From Prosthecobacter sp. (GTDB taxonomy: Bacteria; Verrucomicrobiota; Verrucomicrobiia; Verrucomicrobiales; Verrucomicrobiaceae): a stretch of DNA of 64,000 nucleotides. The notes below the pieces were generated by a model. It had not been told where the DNA came from and searched no databases. It saw only the letters and a program-made list of their open reading frames with translations. Shown here piece by piece: positions 55,704-64,000 of this stretch; position 1 is the stretch's first letter, and the number at the start of each line of letters is the position of its first letter. The stretch lies in the NCBI GenBank assembly GCA_017853885.1, contig JAFMIR010000003.1, positions 62,001 to 126,000 on the forward strand, written 5' to 3'. The position numbers and the translations under genes were made by a program.

Positions 55704-56135
55704 TCACGTTTTTCGGCCTTCCTCGACGTCCATGAGATCAAAGAAGACGACGATGTCGTCGCGGTCACCCAGACCGGCTTCTTCCTTTTGTTTCTGCAGA
55801 CCATTGGAGGCTGCATCGCGCCAACCGCGCTTGTTCATGAACCCGTTCCAGATCTCCATTTGTTCTGCATCTGGGCGGCGGCCGTTTTGGAAGCACCATT
55901 CGAGCACTTCCTCGTCTGTGCCGCCTTCCAGCGTGCGCCGGGTGAGTTCCTCAAAGCTCACGCCGAGGAAGCGGCACACGCGGTCGTCAAAGGTGCGGCT
56001 GCCCTCGATGAAGCCGAGGTGGTAGCCATCGGGCAGTTTACCCTCGCGGGCGAAGTAGCGGATCTTGTCGAGGATGCGGCCAAAGACGCAGATGCCGCCG
56101 ACGGTGTCACGAGGAGAACGAAAGGGGAATGCCAT
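55704..56135 (-). CDS. DUF5069 domain-containing protein, copy 2
   Basis: A 143-residue cytoplasmic protein matching DUF5069 more clearly than copy 1: PRDTVGGICVFGRILDKIRY, FDDRVCRFLGVSFEELT and GGTDEEVLEWCFQNGRRP. The function is unknown. It is divergent from the Gfo/Idh/MocA gene (70 nt) and its stop nearly touches the convergent peptidase-like gene. Confidence 0.85.
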   Translation of the reverse strand: MAFPFRSPRDTVGGICVFGRILDKIRYFAREGKLPDGYHLGFIEGSRTFDDRVCRFLGVSFEELTRRTLEGGTDEEVLEWCFQNGRRPDAEQMEIWNGFMNKRGWRDAASNGLQKQKEEAGLGDRDDIVVFFDLMDVEEGRKT

Positions 56136-56205
56136 GCGGCCTCCTTAGGCCGGGTTGCAAACTTCGCAAGGGCGCGGCCCTTGCCTGCGATATGTGATCA
56201 CCATC

Positions 56206-57480
56206 ATGAATCGCCGCTCCTTCATTCACCAAACGTCCGCGCTCGCCGCGGCTGCCTCCATTGCTAAACTCCGCGCTGCGGACGCAGCTCAAAAGAAGCT
56301 CAAGGTCGCTGTCGTCGCTTTGGGACGTGGCATGGGACACGTGAGTGCCTTGCTGAAGATCCCGAACGTGGAGATCGCCTATTTGGCCGAGGTGGATCCA
56401 AAGCGTCTTGAAGCCGGCCTGAAGGTGGTGAACGCCACGCAACAAGTCTCCTGCCAGGGCGTGAAGGACTTCCGCACCTTCCTCGATGACAAGACGCTCG
56501 ATGCCGTCTTCATCGCCACGCCGAATTTCTGGCACACGCCTGCTGCGCTGCTGTGCATGCAGGCCGGGAAGCACGTGTATGTCGAGAAGCCCGGCAGCCA
56601 GAATGCGAACGAGGCGGAGATGATCGTGGCCGCGGCAAAGAAATACGACCGCCTCGTGCAAATGGGAAACCAGCGTCGCACCTGGATGAAAGACGCCATC
56701 AACGCGTTGCATGAGGGCGCCATCGGCACGGCGCGCTTTGCCCGCGGATTTTACTACAACAGCCGAAAGACCGTGACCGTGAATGAAAAGCCTGCGCCTG
56801 CCGATCTGGATTTCAATTTGTGGCAGGGGCCGGTGCCGGATGATGCCAAGCATGATCCGAAGAAGATTGCGCACTACGACTGGCACTGGTTCTGGCACTG
56901 GGGAAATGGCGAACTGGGTAACAACGGCATCCACACGCTCGACATCCTGCGCTGGGGCCTGAAGGGCGAGTATCCGCTGAAGGTGACATACAATGGCGGT
57001 CGCTACTTCTATGATGATGCGCAGGAGACGCCGGACACGGGCACGGCGGTTTATGACTTTGGTCATGCGGGCTGCGAGTGGGTGCAAAGCTCCTGCCATC
57101 CGCGTGCGGCGGAGAAAAACATCGGCGAGGTCGTCTTCTATGGCGACAAAGGCACGATGGCTATCTCACGCGATAGCTGGTCGATTTTTGATCCGAAGGG
57201 TGCGGAGATCAGCAAGGGCAAGGCGAGTACAGCTGGCACTGGCGATGTGTCTCACATCGGCAATTTCCTCGACGCCATCCGTGGCGAAGCGAAGCTCAAC
57301 AGCCCCATCGATGAAGGACAGAAGAGCACGATGATGTGCCACCTCGGCAACATGGCCTATCGCACGAACACGGTGGTGCGCTGTGATCCGAAGACGGGCA
57401 AGATTCTCGACAACGCTGCCGCGGAAAAGTGGTGGGGCCGCGAGGGTGGCTATCGCAAGGGCTGGGATGTGAAACTTTGA
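56206..57480 (+). CDS. Gfo/Idh/MocA-family oxidoreductase with Tat signal
   Basis: A 424-residue NAD(P)-binding oxidoreductase of sugar metabolism. The N-terminus MNRRSFIHQTSALAAAASIA is a Tat signal, so it is exported folded with cofactor. The Rossmann motif appears as VALGRGMGHVSALL, and EKPGSQN matches the EKP catalytic motif; the W.H..HW-type substrate loop is DWHWFWHWGNGELGNNGIH. Tat-exported members are typical of PVC bacteria and Bacteroidetes. Substrate unknown. ATG 56206 begins the Tat signal. Confidence 0.88.
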   Translation: MNRRSFIHQTSALAAAASIAKLRAADAAQKKLKVAVVALGRGMGHVSALLKIPNVEIAYLAEVDPKRLEAGLKVVNATQQVSCQGVKDFRTFLDDKTLDAVFIATPNFWHTPAALLCMQAGKHVYVEKPGSQNANEAEMIVAAAKKYDRLVQMGNQRRTWMKDAINALHEGAIGTARFARGFYYNSRKTVTVNEKPAPADLDFNLWQGPVPDDAKHDPKKIAHYDWHWFWHWGNGELGNNGIHTLDILRWGLKGEYPLKVTYNGGRYFYDDAQETPDTGTAVYDFGHAGCEWVQSSCHPRAAEKNIGEVVFYGDKGTMAISRDSWSIFDPKGAEISKGKASTAGTGDVSHIGNFLDAIRGEAKLNSPIDEGQKSTMMCHLGNMAYRTNTVVRCDPKTGKILDNAAAEKWWGREGGYRKGWDVKL

Positions 57481-57486
57481 GCCCTG

Positions 57487-58038
57487 TCAATTGACCCGCT
57501 GCTTCAGGATTTCGCGGAAGGACTTGCCATCGAAGGTGAGGTTTTCCAGCACGGCCGTACCGTGATGGACGCGCACCTCGGCGATGACGCCTTTGCTGCC
57601 GCGGATGCTTTCGGCGAACCATTTGTCGGCTTCGGGGGCGAGGGCTTCGTTGAGGTAAAACCGGTCGAAAGGCCATTCGATGTGGGCTTTGCCCTCGGAC
57701 TCCCAGCGGACGGTGACGCGAACGAAGTCTCCGGAGGCCGGAGGTTCGGCCTGGAGCTCGTCGAGGACTGTGAGGCCATCGGTGCCGGTCTTCAGCGTGG
57801 CGTAGGCATGCTGGCCTCTGTGGAGTTTGGCACTCTTCGCGATAGCGACGTCATCTTGGTCCGGTCGCACGGCGAGGTAGCGGCCACGAAGTGGATCGTA
57901 TGGATCAGGTGCGGAGCATTTGAGGCGGATGAGCGTGCCTTTGGAGAGCGTTTGCTCGTAACGGAAAATTTGTGAGAGCGGCACGGCCCACTGTGCGAGT
58001 GAAATGAGGGCAAAGAGGATGAGCGGGAGAGCTTTCAT
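57487..58038 (-). CDS. GDYXXLXY domain-containing protein
   Basis: A 183-residue protein with an N-terminal membrane segment (about 1-22) and the GDYxxLxY-type motif (LRGRYLAV, aspartate replaced). The family is nearly always encoded beside DUF2157, as here, with a 4-nt overlap. The function of the pair is unknown. Confidence 0.8.
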   Translation of the reverse strand: MKALPLILFALISLAQWAVPLSQIFRYEQTLSKGTLIRLKCSAPDPYDPLRGRYLAVRPDQDDVAIAKSAKLHRGQHAYATLKTGTDGLTVLDELQAEPPASGDFVRVTVRWESEGKAHIEWPFDRFYLNEALAPEADKWFAESIRGSKGVIAEVRVHHGTAVLENLTFDGKSFREILKQRVN

Positions 58039-59354
58039 GGCTGTGGGTGAGTGAGGCGGGCCTTCAGGCGACCCATGAACATGTTGAAGATGAGGAAGGC
58101 CACGCCGATGACGATGAAGGCGAGACCTTTGGCGAGCAGCGAGAGATCACTCTCACACATGCGGGCGATGAGCAGGATGGAGAGCAGGGCCGCACCAAGC
58201 CTCGGAGCGCCGCGTCTGCCGCTGAATTCGAGCACGATGAGCGTGATGCCGAGCGCGAGTAGATGCAGCGTCATGAGCCACGGGATAGCCGCTGAGGCGT
58301 TGGTGCCAAAAACAAGGCCCACGAGCGGCACGAGTGTGATCGAGCTCACCGCGAGCACGGCCCAGCGATGCGTGCGAAGGGCTTGAAACGCGAACATTGC
58401 GGCGGCGGCGATCAAAACCCATGCCCACGGCATTTTGGCGGCAGCGGCGTAGCCTTTCACGATGTCGTCGCCAGATTCGAGGAAGGTGTTCGTGATGCCA
58501 AACACAAGCAGGTAAAGGAAACCGAGCACGATCTGCGGTTTGTGCCGCGATGGCGCGGCGAGGGCATTTGGACTCAGCGGGAACAAGGTTATCGCGGCAG
58601 CAGTGAAGGCTCCAAGAGCGAAGAAAACCTCTTCATGTCCCCAGCTGCGATCAAAGTGCTGCTGCGTGGCAAAGTAGGCCGCGGCACCTAGGCCGAAAAC
58701 AGCGCTCCAAGCCATGATCCAGCGCAGCGTGACCGAGAGAGGCTTGTCGAGTCGCAGGCCAGGCCAGAAGGGAAACAGGCCGAGTAGCAGCAAAGGGTAG
58801 ATGAGTGGGCTGTGATGCCACACTTTGCCGAGATCACACTGATGAATGGACCATTCGGCGATGGCGATGAGGTAAAAGATGGCCACCGAGGTGGAGCGCA
58901 GCAACCACACGAGCGGTAGGCTGAGCAGCAACCACGCAAAGAGGAAGTCCGGCCACTGGCCGCCGAGATGGTAGATCTGGGAAACGAGGGCGATGCAGGC
59001 CCCCGTAGCCATCGTTTGCAGCATTGCGGCGGTTTCACGCACCCACGCCGCGACGGAGTCACCTTTTCGTAGCACGATGGAGCTAAAGACTTGCGAGCTG
59101 AGCAGCGGCAGGAAGGCAAACAACAGTCGCACGGGCCGCGTGAAGTCATCCCAGTTGTAACCGATCACGGCGATGAGTCCCGCGCCGATGAGCAGTGCTC
59201 CGAGCGCACCCATGATGAGCTGTGCCACACCGGGTTGTGAATCATCCACCGGATGCCGATGGCGCAGCATGGCGGCGTTTTCAGCCGTGACGAGGCTGTC
59301 GCGTTCCCATTGCGGGAGTTGATCGTGCAGCCAGCGGTGATGGGAGGCGTTCAT
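58035..59354 (-). CDS. DUF2157 domain-containing membrane protein
   Basis: A 439-residue integral membrane protein with about 12 helices. The N-terminal cytoplasmic stretch is followed by LLIGAGLIAVIGYNWDDFTR, characteristic of DUF2157, then SQVFSSIVLR. It is translated first and overlaps the GDYXXLXY gene by 4 nt. ATG 59354 is preferred to an upstream start at 59393. The function is unknown. Confidence 0.85.
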   Translation of the reverse strand: MNASHHRWLHDQLPQWERDSLVTAENAAMLRHRHPVDDSQPGVAQLIMGALGALLIGAGLIAVIGYNWDDFTRPVRLLFAFLPLLSSQVFSSIVLRKGDSVAAWVRETAAMLQTMATGACIALVSQIYHLGGQWPDFLFAWLLLSLPLVWLLRSTSVAIFYLIAIAEWSIHQCDLGKVWHHSPLIYPLLLLGLFPFWPGLRLDKPLSVTLRWIMAWSAVFGLGAAAYFATQQHFDRSWGHEEVFFALGAFTAAAITLFPLSPNALAAPSRHKPQIVLGFLYLLVFGITNTFLESGDDIVKGYAAAAKMPWAWVLIAAAAMFAFQALRTHRWAVLAVSSITLVPLVGLVFGTNASAAIPWLMTLHLLALGITLIVLEFSGRRGAPRLGAALLSILLIARMCESDLSLLAKGLAFIVIGVAFLIFNMFMGRLKARLTHPQP

Positions 59355-59414
59355 GATGGCTGGATGGAAGCCGTGTTCGTCATCATGCGCCAATCGAAAT
59401 TCACAATACGATCA

Positions 59415-60002
59415 TCAAGCGATGGAATGGCCTTCGAGCACCTGCATGAGCCGCTCGACGGGTAGGCCCACCACATTGCTGAAGGAACCCTCCATACGCT
59501 CAAGCAGCATGTCCGTGTGGGCTTGGATACCGTAGGCACCTGCTTTGTCGAGCGGGTTCACTAGGTTGTGATAGTCACGGATTGCGGTATCGCTCAGCGG
59601 CTTGAAGGTGACGTGTGTGATGACGTGAAACTTTTCTATGAGCGCACCATCACGGGCAAGCACGACACCGGTGCAAACCTCATGCGAACGACCTGAGAGC
59701 TGGCGAACCATGCGCAACGCTTCATCCATATCCGCAGGCTTTGCGAGCGGCTCGCCATCCACATAGACGAGCGTATCTGCGCCCAGCACGAGACGGCCCG
59801 GGCACATCGCAGAGCCCGCAAGAGCCTTCCGCTTTGCATTTTCGACCGTGAGTTCCTCGGGAGTCATCGATGCATCGTGCGCCTCCTCGACCTCGGGGCA
59901 TATCACTTCAAAGCTCACGCCCGCCTTGCGTAGCAAATCGGCACGGCGTGGCGAAGCCGAGGCCAGCACAAGAAGAGGCGATGCAGTCTGCGTGTTGCTC
60001 AC
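59415..60002 (-). CDS. maf: Maf-type nucleoside triphosphate pyrophosphatase
   Basis: A 195-residue Maf/YhdE-type enzyme that hydrolyses non-canonical or excess dTTP/UTP-type nucleotides and is linked to septum control. Motifs are LVLASASPRRADLL, VLGADTLVYVDG and GKAYGIQ-like AGAYGIQAHT. GTG 60002 overlaps the upstream lipoprotein stop by 4 nt (GTGA), which fixes the start; an open frame reaches 60119. Confidence 0.93.
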   Translation of the reverse strand: MSNTQTASPLLVLASASPRRADLLRKAGVSFEVICPEVEEAHDASMTPEELTVENAKRKALAGSAMCPGRLVLGADTLVYVDGEPLAKPADMDEALRMVRQLSGRSHEVCTGVVLARDGALIEKFHVITHVTFKPLSDTAIRDYHNLVNPLDKAGAYGIQAHTDMLLERMEGSFSNVVGLPVERLMQVLEGHSIA

Positions 60003-60244
60003 GCGTTGCGTTTTTCGATGGTGGCTACATCGTCCTGACGGATCACAGCGTCGCGATTGTCCAGCGTGCGATAGCGGTAGTAGCCGGTGCTTTCCTGAAG
60101 CAACGGTTTGCCATGGCACAAGACTTCACGGCCATCCTTCGTCTTGATGCAGTAGGAGCCGGGACTGGATTTTAGATCAGGGATGGCGCATGCGGAAAAC
60201 AGCGTCAGCATAACGATGATGGCGAAGCTCTGGAGAGGTTTCAT
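59999..60244 (-). CDS. YgdI/YgdR-like lipoprotein
   Basis: An 81-residue lipoprotein with a lipobox LFSAC (C19). The mature part YCIKTKDGREVLCHGKPLL, YYRYRTLDNRDAVIRQDDV follows the DUF903/YgdI-YgdR pattern of a small SH3-like beta barrel. The function is unknown. It is translationally coupled to maf. Confidence 0.85.
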   Translation of the reverse strand: MKPLQSFAIIVMLTLFSACAIPDLKSSPGSYCIKTKDGREVLCHGKPLLQESTGYYRYRTLDNRDAVIRQDDVATIEKRNA

Positions 60245-60375
60245 GGAACACGAATCTTTGGGGGCAAAACGGCATTTTGCAGGCAGCCCTTTCGACTACG
60301 ATGTTCATCTGCGGACAGTTTTTCAAGCAACGACCTGTTTGAACCTGATCGTCATCTTTTTACCTTTGTCATCAC

Positions 60376-61245
60376 ATGACTGACTTCCCTCCTGCCATCG
60401 GTATCATTGGCGGCTCCGGCCTCTACGAACTGGATGGCTTCTCCAACCGCCGGGAGATCGACCTCGATACTCCTTTTGGCCCACCGAGTGACACGCTAAT
60501 TGCGGGTGATTTTGCCGGTCGGCGCGTGGTATTCCTGCCTCGGCATGGCAAAGGGCACCGTATCTTGCCCACGGAGCTGAATCATCGCGCCAACATTTGG
60601 GCGCTGCGTAGCCTGAACGTGCGCTGGATCATTGCTGTGACCGCCGTTGGCAGCCTCCAAGAGCGCTATCACCCGCGGGACATCTTATTACCAGATCAAT
60701 TTTTCGATCGCACCAGCCGCCGTGAGTATCACACCTTCTTTGGCCGTGGCATCGTGGCCCATGTAGCTTTTGGTGATCCTATTTCGACGAGTCTGCGCAC
60801 CCTTTTGCATGAGGAAAGCGCTGCTCTGGGCCTGCGCGTGCACAATGGAGGCACCTACGTGTGCATGGATGGCCCGGCTTTCTCCACGCGTGCGGAATCC
60901 AACGCAAATCGCCAGCTGGGTTTTGATGTCATCGGCATGACCAACTTGCCGGAGGCCAAGCTCGCCCGCGAGGCGGAGATCGCCCTCGCCACTCTGGCAA
61001 TGATCACGGATTACGATTGCTGGAAGGTTGAGGAAGCAGCGGTAACTGCAGAGGCAGTGATCGGCCATTTGCAGGCCAATGTGGCATCGGCCAAAGCCAT
61101 TCTCGCCCGCGTCATCCCACGCATTCCCACTGTTCCGGATGCTCCCGAGCATTGCGCCCTCGACACAGCCATCATGACGCACCGCTCCCTCTGGCCCAGC
61201 AACACCGTGGAGGAACTGCTACCCATCCTCAGCCGCTTCATTTGA
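60376..61245 (+). CDS. mtnP: S-methyl-5'-thioadenosine phosphorylase
   Basis: A 289-residue trimeric phosphorylase that splits MTA to adenine and methylthioribose-1-phosphate in methionine salvage and polyamine recycling. Motifs are IGIIGGSGLYEL, LPRHGKGHRILPTELNHRAN, MDGPAFSTRAES and GMTNLPEAKLAREAEI, with the adenine-side ITDYDCW. Other methionine salvage genes are not in the window. Confidence 0.95.
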   Translation: MTDFPPAIGIIGGSGLYELDGFSNRREIDLDTPFGPPSDTLIAGDFAGRRVVFLPRHGKGHRILPTELNHRANIWALRSLNVRWIIAVTAVGSLQERYHPRDILLPDQFFDRTSRREYHTFFGRGIVAHVAFGDPISTSLRTLLHEESAALGLRVHNGGTYVCMDGPAFSTRAESNANRQLGFDVIGMTNLPEAKLAREAEIALATLAMITDYDCWKVEEAAVTAEAVIGHLQANVASAKAILARVIPRIPTVPDAPEHCALDTAIMTHRSLWPSNTVEELLPILSRFI

Positions 61246-61298
61246 CACACGGAAGCCTCGCGCCTAATGTCCAATTACTTTCCTCTAAGATAGGAAAT

Positions 61299-61373
61299 GG
61301 CGAGGTAGCAAAGTGGTAATGCACTGGTCTGCAAAACCGGTATGCGCGGGTTCAATTCCCGCCCTCGCCTCCA
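61299..61373 (+). tRNA. tRNA-Cys (anticodon GCA)
   Basis: A full cloverleaf: acceptor arms GGCGAGG (61299-61305) and CCTCGCC (61363-61369), anticodon loop CTGCAAA with anticodon GCA at 61331-61333, T-loop TTCAATT, discriminator T and encoded CCA (61371-61373). The GCA anticodon reads Cys codons. It is transcribed on its own strand after mtnP. Confidence 0.97.
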
Positions 61374-61514
61374 CTTTCAGCGAAGCCCAATGATTTGACT
61401 GATCTTCTCAGAGGGCGCTTCAGTCCTGAGGACTCCGCCAGCAGCGACAGCTCGAAGCTTCCAACCGTCAAGGTTATTTGGACGGCCCGACCCTCAGCAG
61501 CGGAAAAGAGAGAC

Positions 61515-61539
61515 AACCAATTCCTTCCCATTGGTTTTT
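61515..61539 (+). terminator. Weak possible terminator after tRNA-Cys
   Basis: AACCAAT (61515-61521) and ATTGGTT (61530-61536) form a 7-bp A/T-rich hairpin followed by TTT on the plus strand, 142 nt after the tRNA. It could end plus-strand transcription before the convergent pbpC gene. Confidence 0.3.
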
Positions 61540-63772
61540 ACTGCTCGTGCACGATGACAAACGTGCATTGCTTCTGCCCTGTGGCGGGATCTTGAACTTC
61601 GATTTCGTGGCGACCGGGTTTGAGGTGGGCGATCGGGTAGCCCTTTTCGAGGCGGATGTCGAGGCTCGAAGAGGACCAGCGAGGGGCGCGGGTGCCTTCG
61701 GCTTGCAGGAGGAGATGGGAGCCATTGCCTGGGATGTCGGGATCGAGGCGAATGACGGTGCCCGGGATGGGATGAGTGATGCGGAGCTGGGGGTTTGTTT
61801 CTTCGATGGCGACTGTGACGAGGTCACCAAGCCAGTTTTCACGTGAGGAAATCCACGCGGCATACTCGCGGGGCAGAATAGCACGGCCGCGGTTGTCGTA
61901 ATCGGCAGCCGTGGCGGGTGGTGGCAAATTTCCGATAATGAAGAGTTCTTCGCGGCTGAGGCGGCTGGGTGGAGCTTGCGGCGTCAGGTGATGACCGGTG
62001 CGCGGGTCGATGCGGGCTCGCACAAGGCCGGTGGGTAGCGCTGGCCATTGGGCCGCGCGGTGCTCATGAAGGTGGAGCATCACATCACGGAAGATGGGGC
62101 CTGCCCCAGTAATGCCGGAAACGTCCTGCATGGGGGTGTTGTCGAAATTGCCAACCCACACACCGACCGTGAAGTCGGCGGTGAAGCCAAGTGTCCAGTT
62201 GTCGCGGAAGGAGGTGCTGGTGCCGGTTTTGGCGGCGCAGCGAAATGGCAGGCGCAGTGGTGAATGCGCACCGAAGACCCTTTCACGTGCTTGGTTGTCG
62301 CTGAGGATGTCTGCGATCAGGTAGCATTCCTTTTCGGGAAGTAGGCGGCGCATGTCGGATGGGGTATTTTGCAAGCGCCAAGGCTTGTGAAGACCGAGGC
62401 GGGCGAGGGTGGCGTAGGCGTTCGTGAGCTCGATCAGGCGCACGGGCGCGTTGCCGATGGTCAAACCGAGGCCGTAGTGCTCGAAGGGCTCGGTGAGCGT
62501 GCTGAGGCCGAGTTCTTGAAGCTTCGCGAGCAAGGTCTTCGCGCCGCCGATGCGGTCAAGCACTCGGACGGCGGAGATGTTGAGTGAGTTTCCGAGGGCG
62601 GCGCGGTAGGTCATGGGCCCGAAGTGGCGAAGCGCGTAGTTCTCTGGCTTGTAGGTGCCGGTGGCAGTGATGAACTCGATGGGCAGGTCCGCGACGATGT
62701 TGCTTGGAGTGGCGCCGCTTTCGAAGGCGAGCAAATAAGTGAAGGGCTTCAACGCCGAGCCAGGTGAGCGCGGCACCCACGATCCATTGATCTGCCCACC
62801 ATCCTTGGCAAAGAAGTCGCGAGAGCCCACGAGCGCGAGCACATTGCCGCTGGCATTCTCGATGACGACGACGGCCGCGTGACCGACGTTTTTGGGCTGT
62901 AGGGCCACGAGGCGTTGTGTGACGATGATTTCGACTTGGTGCTGCAAAAGCGCGTCGATGGTCGTGTGGGTCGATTCGGAGCCTTTCAAGGTCTCGACGA
63001 CATGAGGAGCCACGAAACCGCCGCTGAAGCGATGGATCACGATTTCTTGGGCGAGAGCGGTTTGCAGCTGTTCGCGGCTTAGCCAGCCCTGCGCATGCAT
63101 TTTCTCCAAAATGGTTCGCTGGCGAGGCAGGATGCTATTCACCTCGCGAAAGGGATTCCAGCGTGTGGGGCTCTGTGGCAGGGCCGCTAGTAGGGCACAC
63201 TCTGCAGGCGTGAGATCGGCGAGCGGCTTGTGGAAGTAGCCTGACGCGGCGGTGGCAATGCCGGTCAGGTTGTTACCGAAGGAGATGCGGCTCAGGTAGG
63301 CGGCGAGCACCTCCTCGTGGCTCCAGCTCATGGCGAGGCGACGGGCTTGCAATGCTTCTTGGAGCTTCACACCGAAGCTGCGGCGACCTCTCTGTGGCGT
63401 GAGGTTTTTGATGAGTTGCTGATGAATCGTGGATGCGCCGGAGACGATCTTGCCGCTTCGTGCGTTGTCCCACGCGGCGCGAGCGATGGCGAGGAGATCG
63501 ATGCCACCATGAAAGAAGAAGCGCTTATCTTCGGCAGCGAGCATCGCGTGTCGCATGACCGCAGGGATCTCATCGAAATGCACTGGGCTGGCTTTCCGCG
63601 TGCCGTTTTCATCCAACAGATGCCGCAGCGGGGTACCATCGCGTGCCAGAAACACGGGTGAAGCCGCTGGCGGCTTGAGATCGGGTAGCTCGACGAGCCA
63701 CGGGAGACCCCACCATCCTGCGGCGAGCAGCGCGGCAAGAATGGCAAGGCGTTTCATCCAGCGGCCAGACAC
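61538..63772 (-). CDS. pbpC: Penicillin-binding protein 1C
   Basis: A 744-residue bifunctional glycosyltransferase/transpeptidase-type peptidoglycan enzyme with an N-terminal membrane anchor. The GT51 glycosyltransferase domain has AAEDKRFFFHGGID and SGASTIHQQLIKNL; the transpeptidase domain has SALK (in PGSALKPFTYL), SLN and KTGT (AAKTGTS). The C-terminal domain from about 655 matches the BiPBP_C tail of PbpC. An alternative ATG at 63757 would give a shorter N-terminus. No alpha-2-macroglobulin gene, a frequent PbpC partner, is in the window. Confidence 0.95.
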   Translation of the reverse strand: MSGRWMKRLAILAALLAAGWWGLPWLVELPDLKPPAASPVFLARDGTPLRHLLDENGTRKASPVHFDEIPAVMRHAMLAAEDKRFFFHGGIDLLAIARAAWDNARSGKIVSGASTIHQQLIKNLTPQRGRRSFGVKLQEALQARRLAMSWSHEEVLAAYLSRISFGNNLTGIATAASGYFHKPLADLTPAECALLAALPQSPTRWNPFREVNSILPRQRTILEKMHAQGWLSREQLQTALAQEIVIHRFSGGFVAPHVVETLKGSESTHTTIDALLQHQVEIIVTQRLVALQPKNVGHAAVVVIENASGNVLALVGSRDFFAKDGGQINGSWVPRSPGSALKPFTYLLAFESGATPSNIVADLPIEFITATGTYKPENYALRHFGPMTYRAALGNSLNISAVRVLDRIGGAKTLLAKLQELGLSTLTEPFEHYGLGLTIGNAPVRLIELTNAYATLARLGLHKPWRLQNTPSDMRRLLPEKECYLIADILSDNQARERVFGAHSPLRLPFRCAAKTGTSTSFRDNWTLGFTADFTVGVWVGNFDNTPMQDVSGITGAGPIFRDVMLHLHEHRAAQWPALPTGLVRARIDPRTGHHLTPQAPPSRLSREELFIIGNLPPPATAADYDNRGRAILPREYAAWISSRENWLGDLVTVAIEETNPQLRITHPIPGTVIRLDPDIPGNGSHLLLQAEGTRAPRWSSSSLDIRLEKGYPIAHLKPGRHEIEVQDPATGQKQCTFVIVHEQ

Positions 63773-63778
63773 GAGAGG

Positions 63779-64000
63779 TTACTTCACGACGGGGCGAAGC
63801 AGCATGTTGCGATAGTCCACGTTGGTGTGGTCGCCTTGAAGATAGATGGGGCCGGGCTTGAATTCATCGCTGGTGATCGCGCCGCCAGTGCAGCCGAGCA
63901 CGGGCTGGTTGTCGATGATGGTCTTGCCATTGAGGATGACGGTGAGGTGGCGGTCCACGAGCGTGATGTCGAGCGTCTGCCATTCGCCAATGGGCTTCTC
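63779..64000 (-). CDS. DUF1080 (3-keto-disaccharide hydrolase-like) protein, C-terminal fragment
   Basis: The last 73 codons of a minus-strand gene whose start is beyond the window, ending at TAA 63781. EKPIGEWQTLDITLVDRHLT and NGKTIIDNQ and GPIYLQGDHTNVDYRN fit DUF1080, a glucanase-like jelly roll very common in PVC bacteria and linked to 3-keto-glycoside cleavage. It ends 6 nt before the pbpC start. Confidence 0.85.
   Translation of the reverse strand, partial: EKPIGEWQTLDITLVDRHLTVILNGKTIIDNQPVLGCTGGAITSDEFKPGPIYLQGDHTNVDYRNMLLRPVVK

Overview
The window is a gene-dense stretch of about 60% GC chromosome from a member of the Verrucomicrobiota, most likely Verrucomicrobiales (Prosthecobacter/Verrucomicrobium-like). 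The assignment rests on gene families typical of the PVC superphylum: a DUF1587/1592/1588/1585-type cytochrome (752-3766), a PSD1-type cytochrome with DUF1549/DUF1553 (6186-8657), a Tat-exported DUF1552 protein (21701-23023), a PVC-type propeller/HEAT/haem protein (29166-32345), two DUF5069 proteins, a Tat-exported Gfo/Idh/MocA oxidoreductase and a partial DUF1080 protein. Recognisable Shine-Dalgarno sequences are rare, and 4-nt ATGA/GTGA stop-start overlaps are common inside operons.

Layout. 1-9.8 kb: a nitroreductase-like C-terminus, DUF456, a large cytochrome, a hexapeptide-repeat protein, trigger factor, a PSD1 cytochrome, an RCK_C membrane protein and a MORN-like lipoprotein. 9.9-18 kb: GYF-RDD protein, minimal zincin, PAS protein, an epimerase-shikimate kinase fusion overlapping an N-acetylmuramoyl-alanine amidase, then a divergent ymdB / SecD-like lipoprotein / M23 peptidase run and a glycosyltransferase. 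18-28.5 kb: an NSS sodium symporter with a 51-residue partner, an OppA lipoprotein, DUF1552, PHP, aroC, a DHDPS-like/SDR pair and a GNAT enzyme. 28.6-36.7 kb: DUF5069, the PVC cytochrome, folC, and an IF-1 with a long N-terminal extension. 36.7-42.5 kb: a minus-strand creatininase-oppB-oppC run followed by a Cys-rich secreted protein and oppA, then msrA, an mnmM-like methyltransferase and purT. 42.5-49.2 kb: comF-accD-tgt-yajC-secDF and a second GYF-RDD gene. 49.4-55.7 kb: a near-ideal Rex operator upstream of nuoL-nuoM-nuoN, followed 11 nt later by a secreted papain-fold protein. 55.7-64 kb: DUF5069, oxidoreductase, DUF2157/GDYXXLXY pair, maf with a YgdI-like lipoprotein, mtnP, tRNA-Cys, pbpC and the end of a DUF1080 gene.

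Most genes are housekeeping: shikimate pathway, folate, purine and fatty-acid precursor synthesis, tRNA modification, Sec translocation, complex I and peptidoglycan remodelling. Set among them are secreted haem and Tat proteins typical of polymer-degrading PVC bacteria. There is no CRISPR array, insertion sequence, prophage or other clear mobile element. I saw no obviously new multi-gene defence or biosynthetic system. The most unusual items are the epimerase-shikimate kinase fusion, the extended IF-1, the Rex operator with a peptidase-like gene attached to nuoLMN, a Tgt without the usual CxCxxC zinc motif, the anti-sigma-like/PAS protein, and a SecD-head-like lipoprotein.
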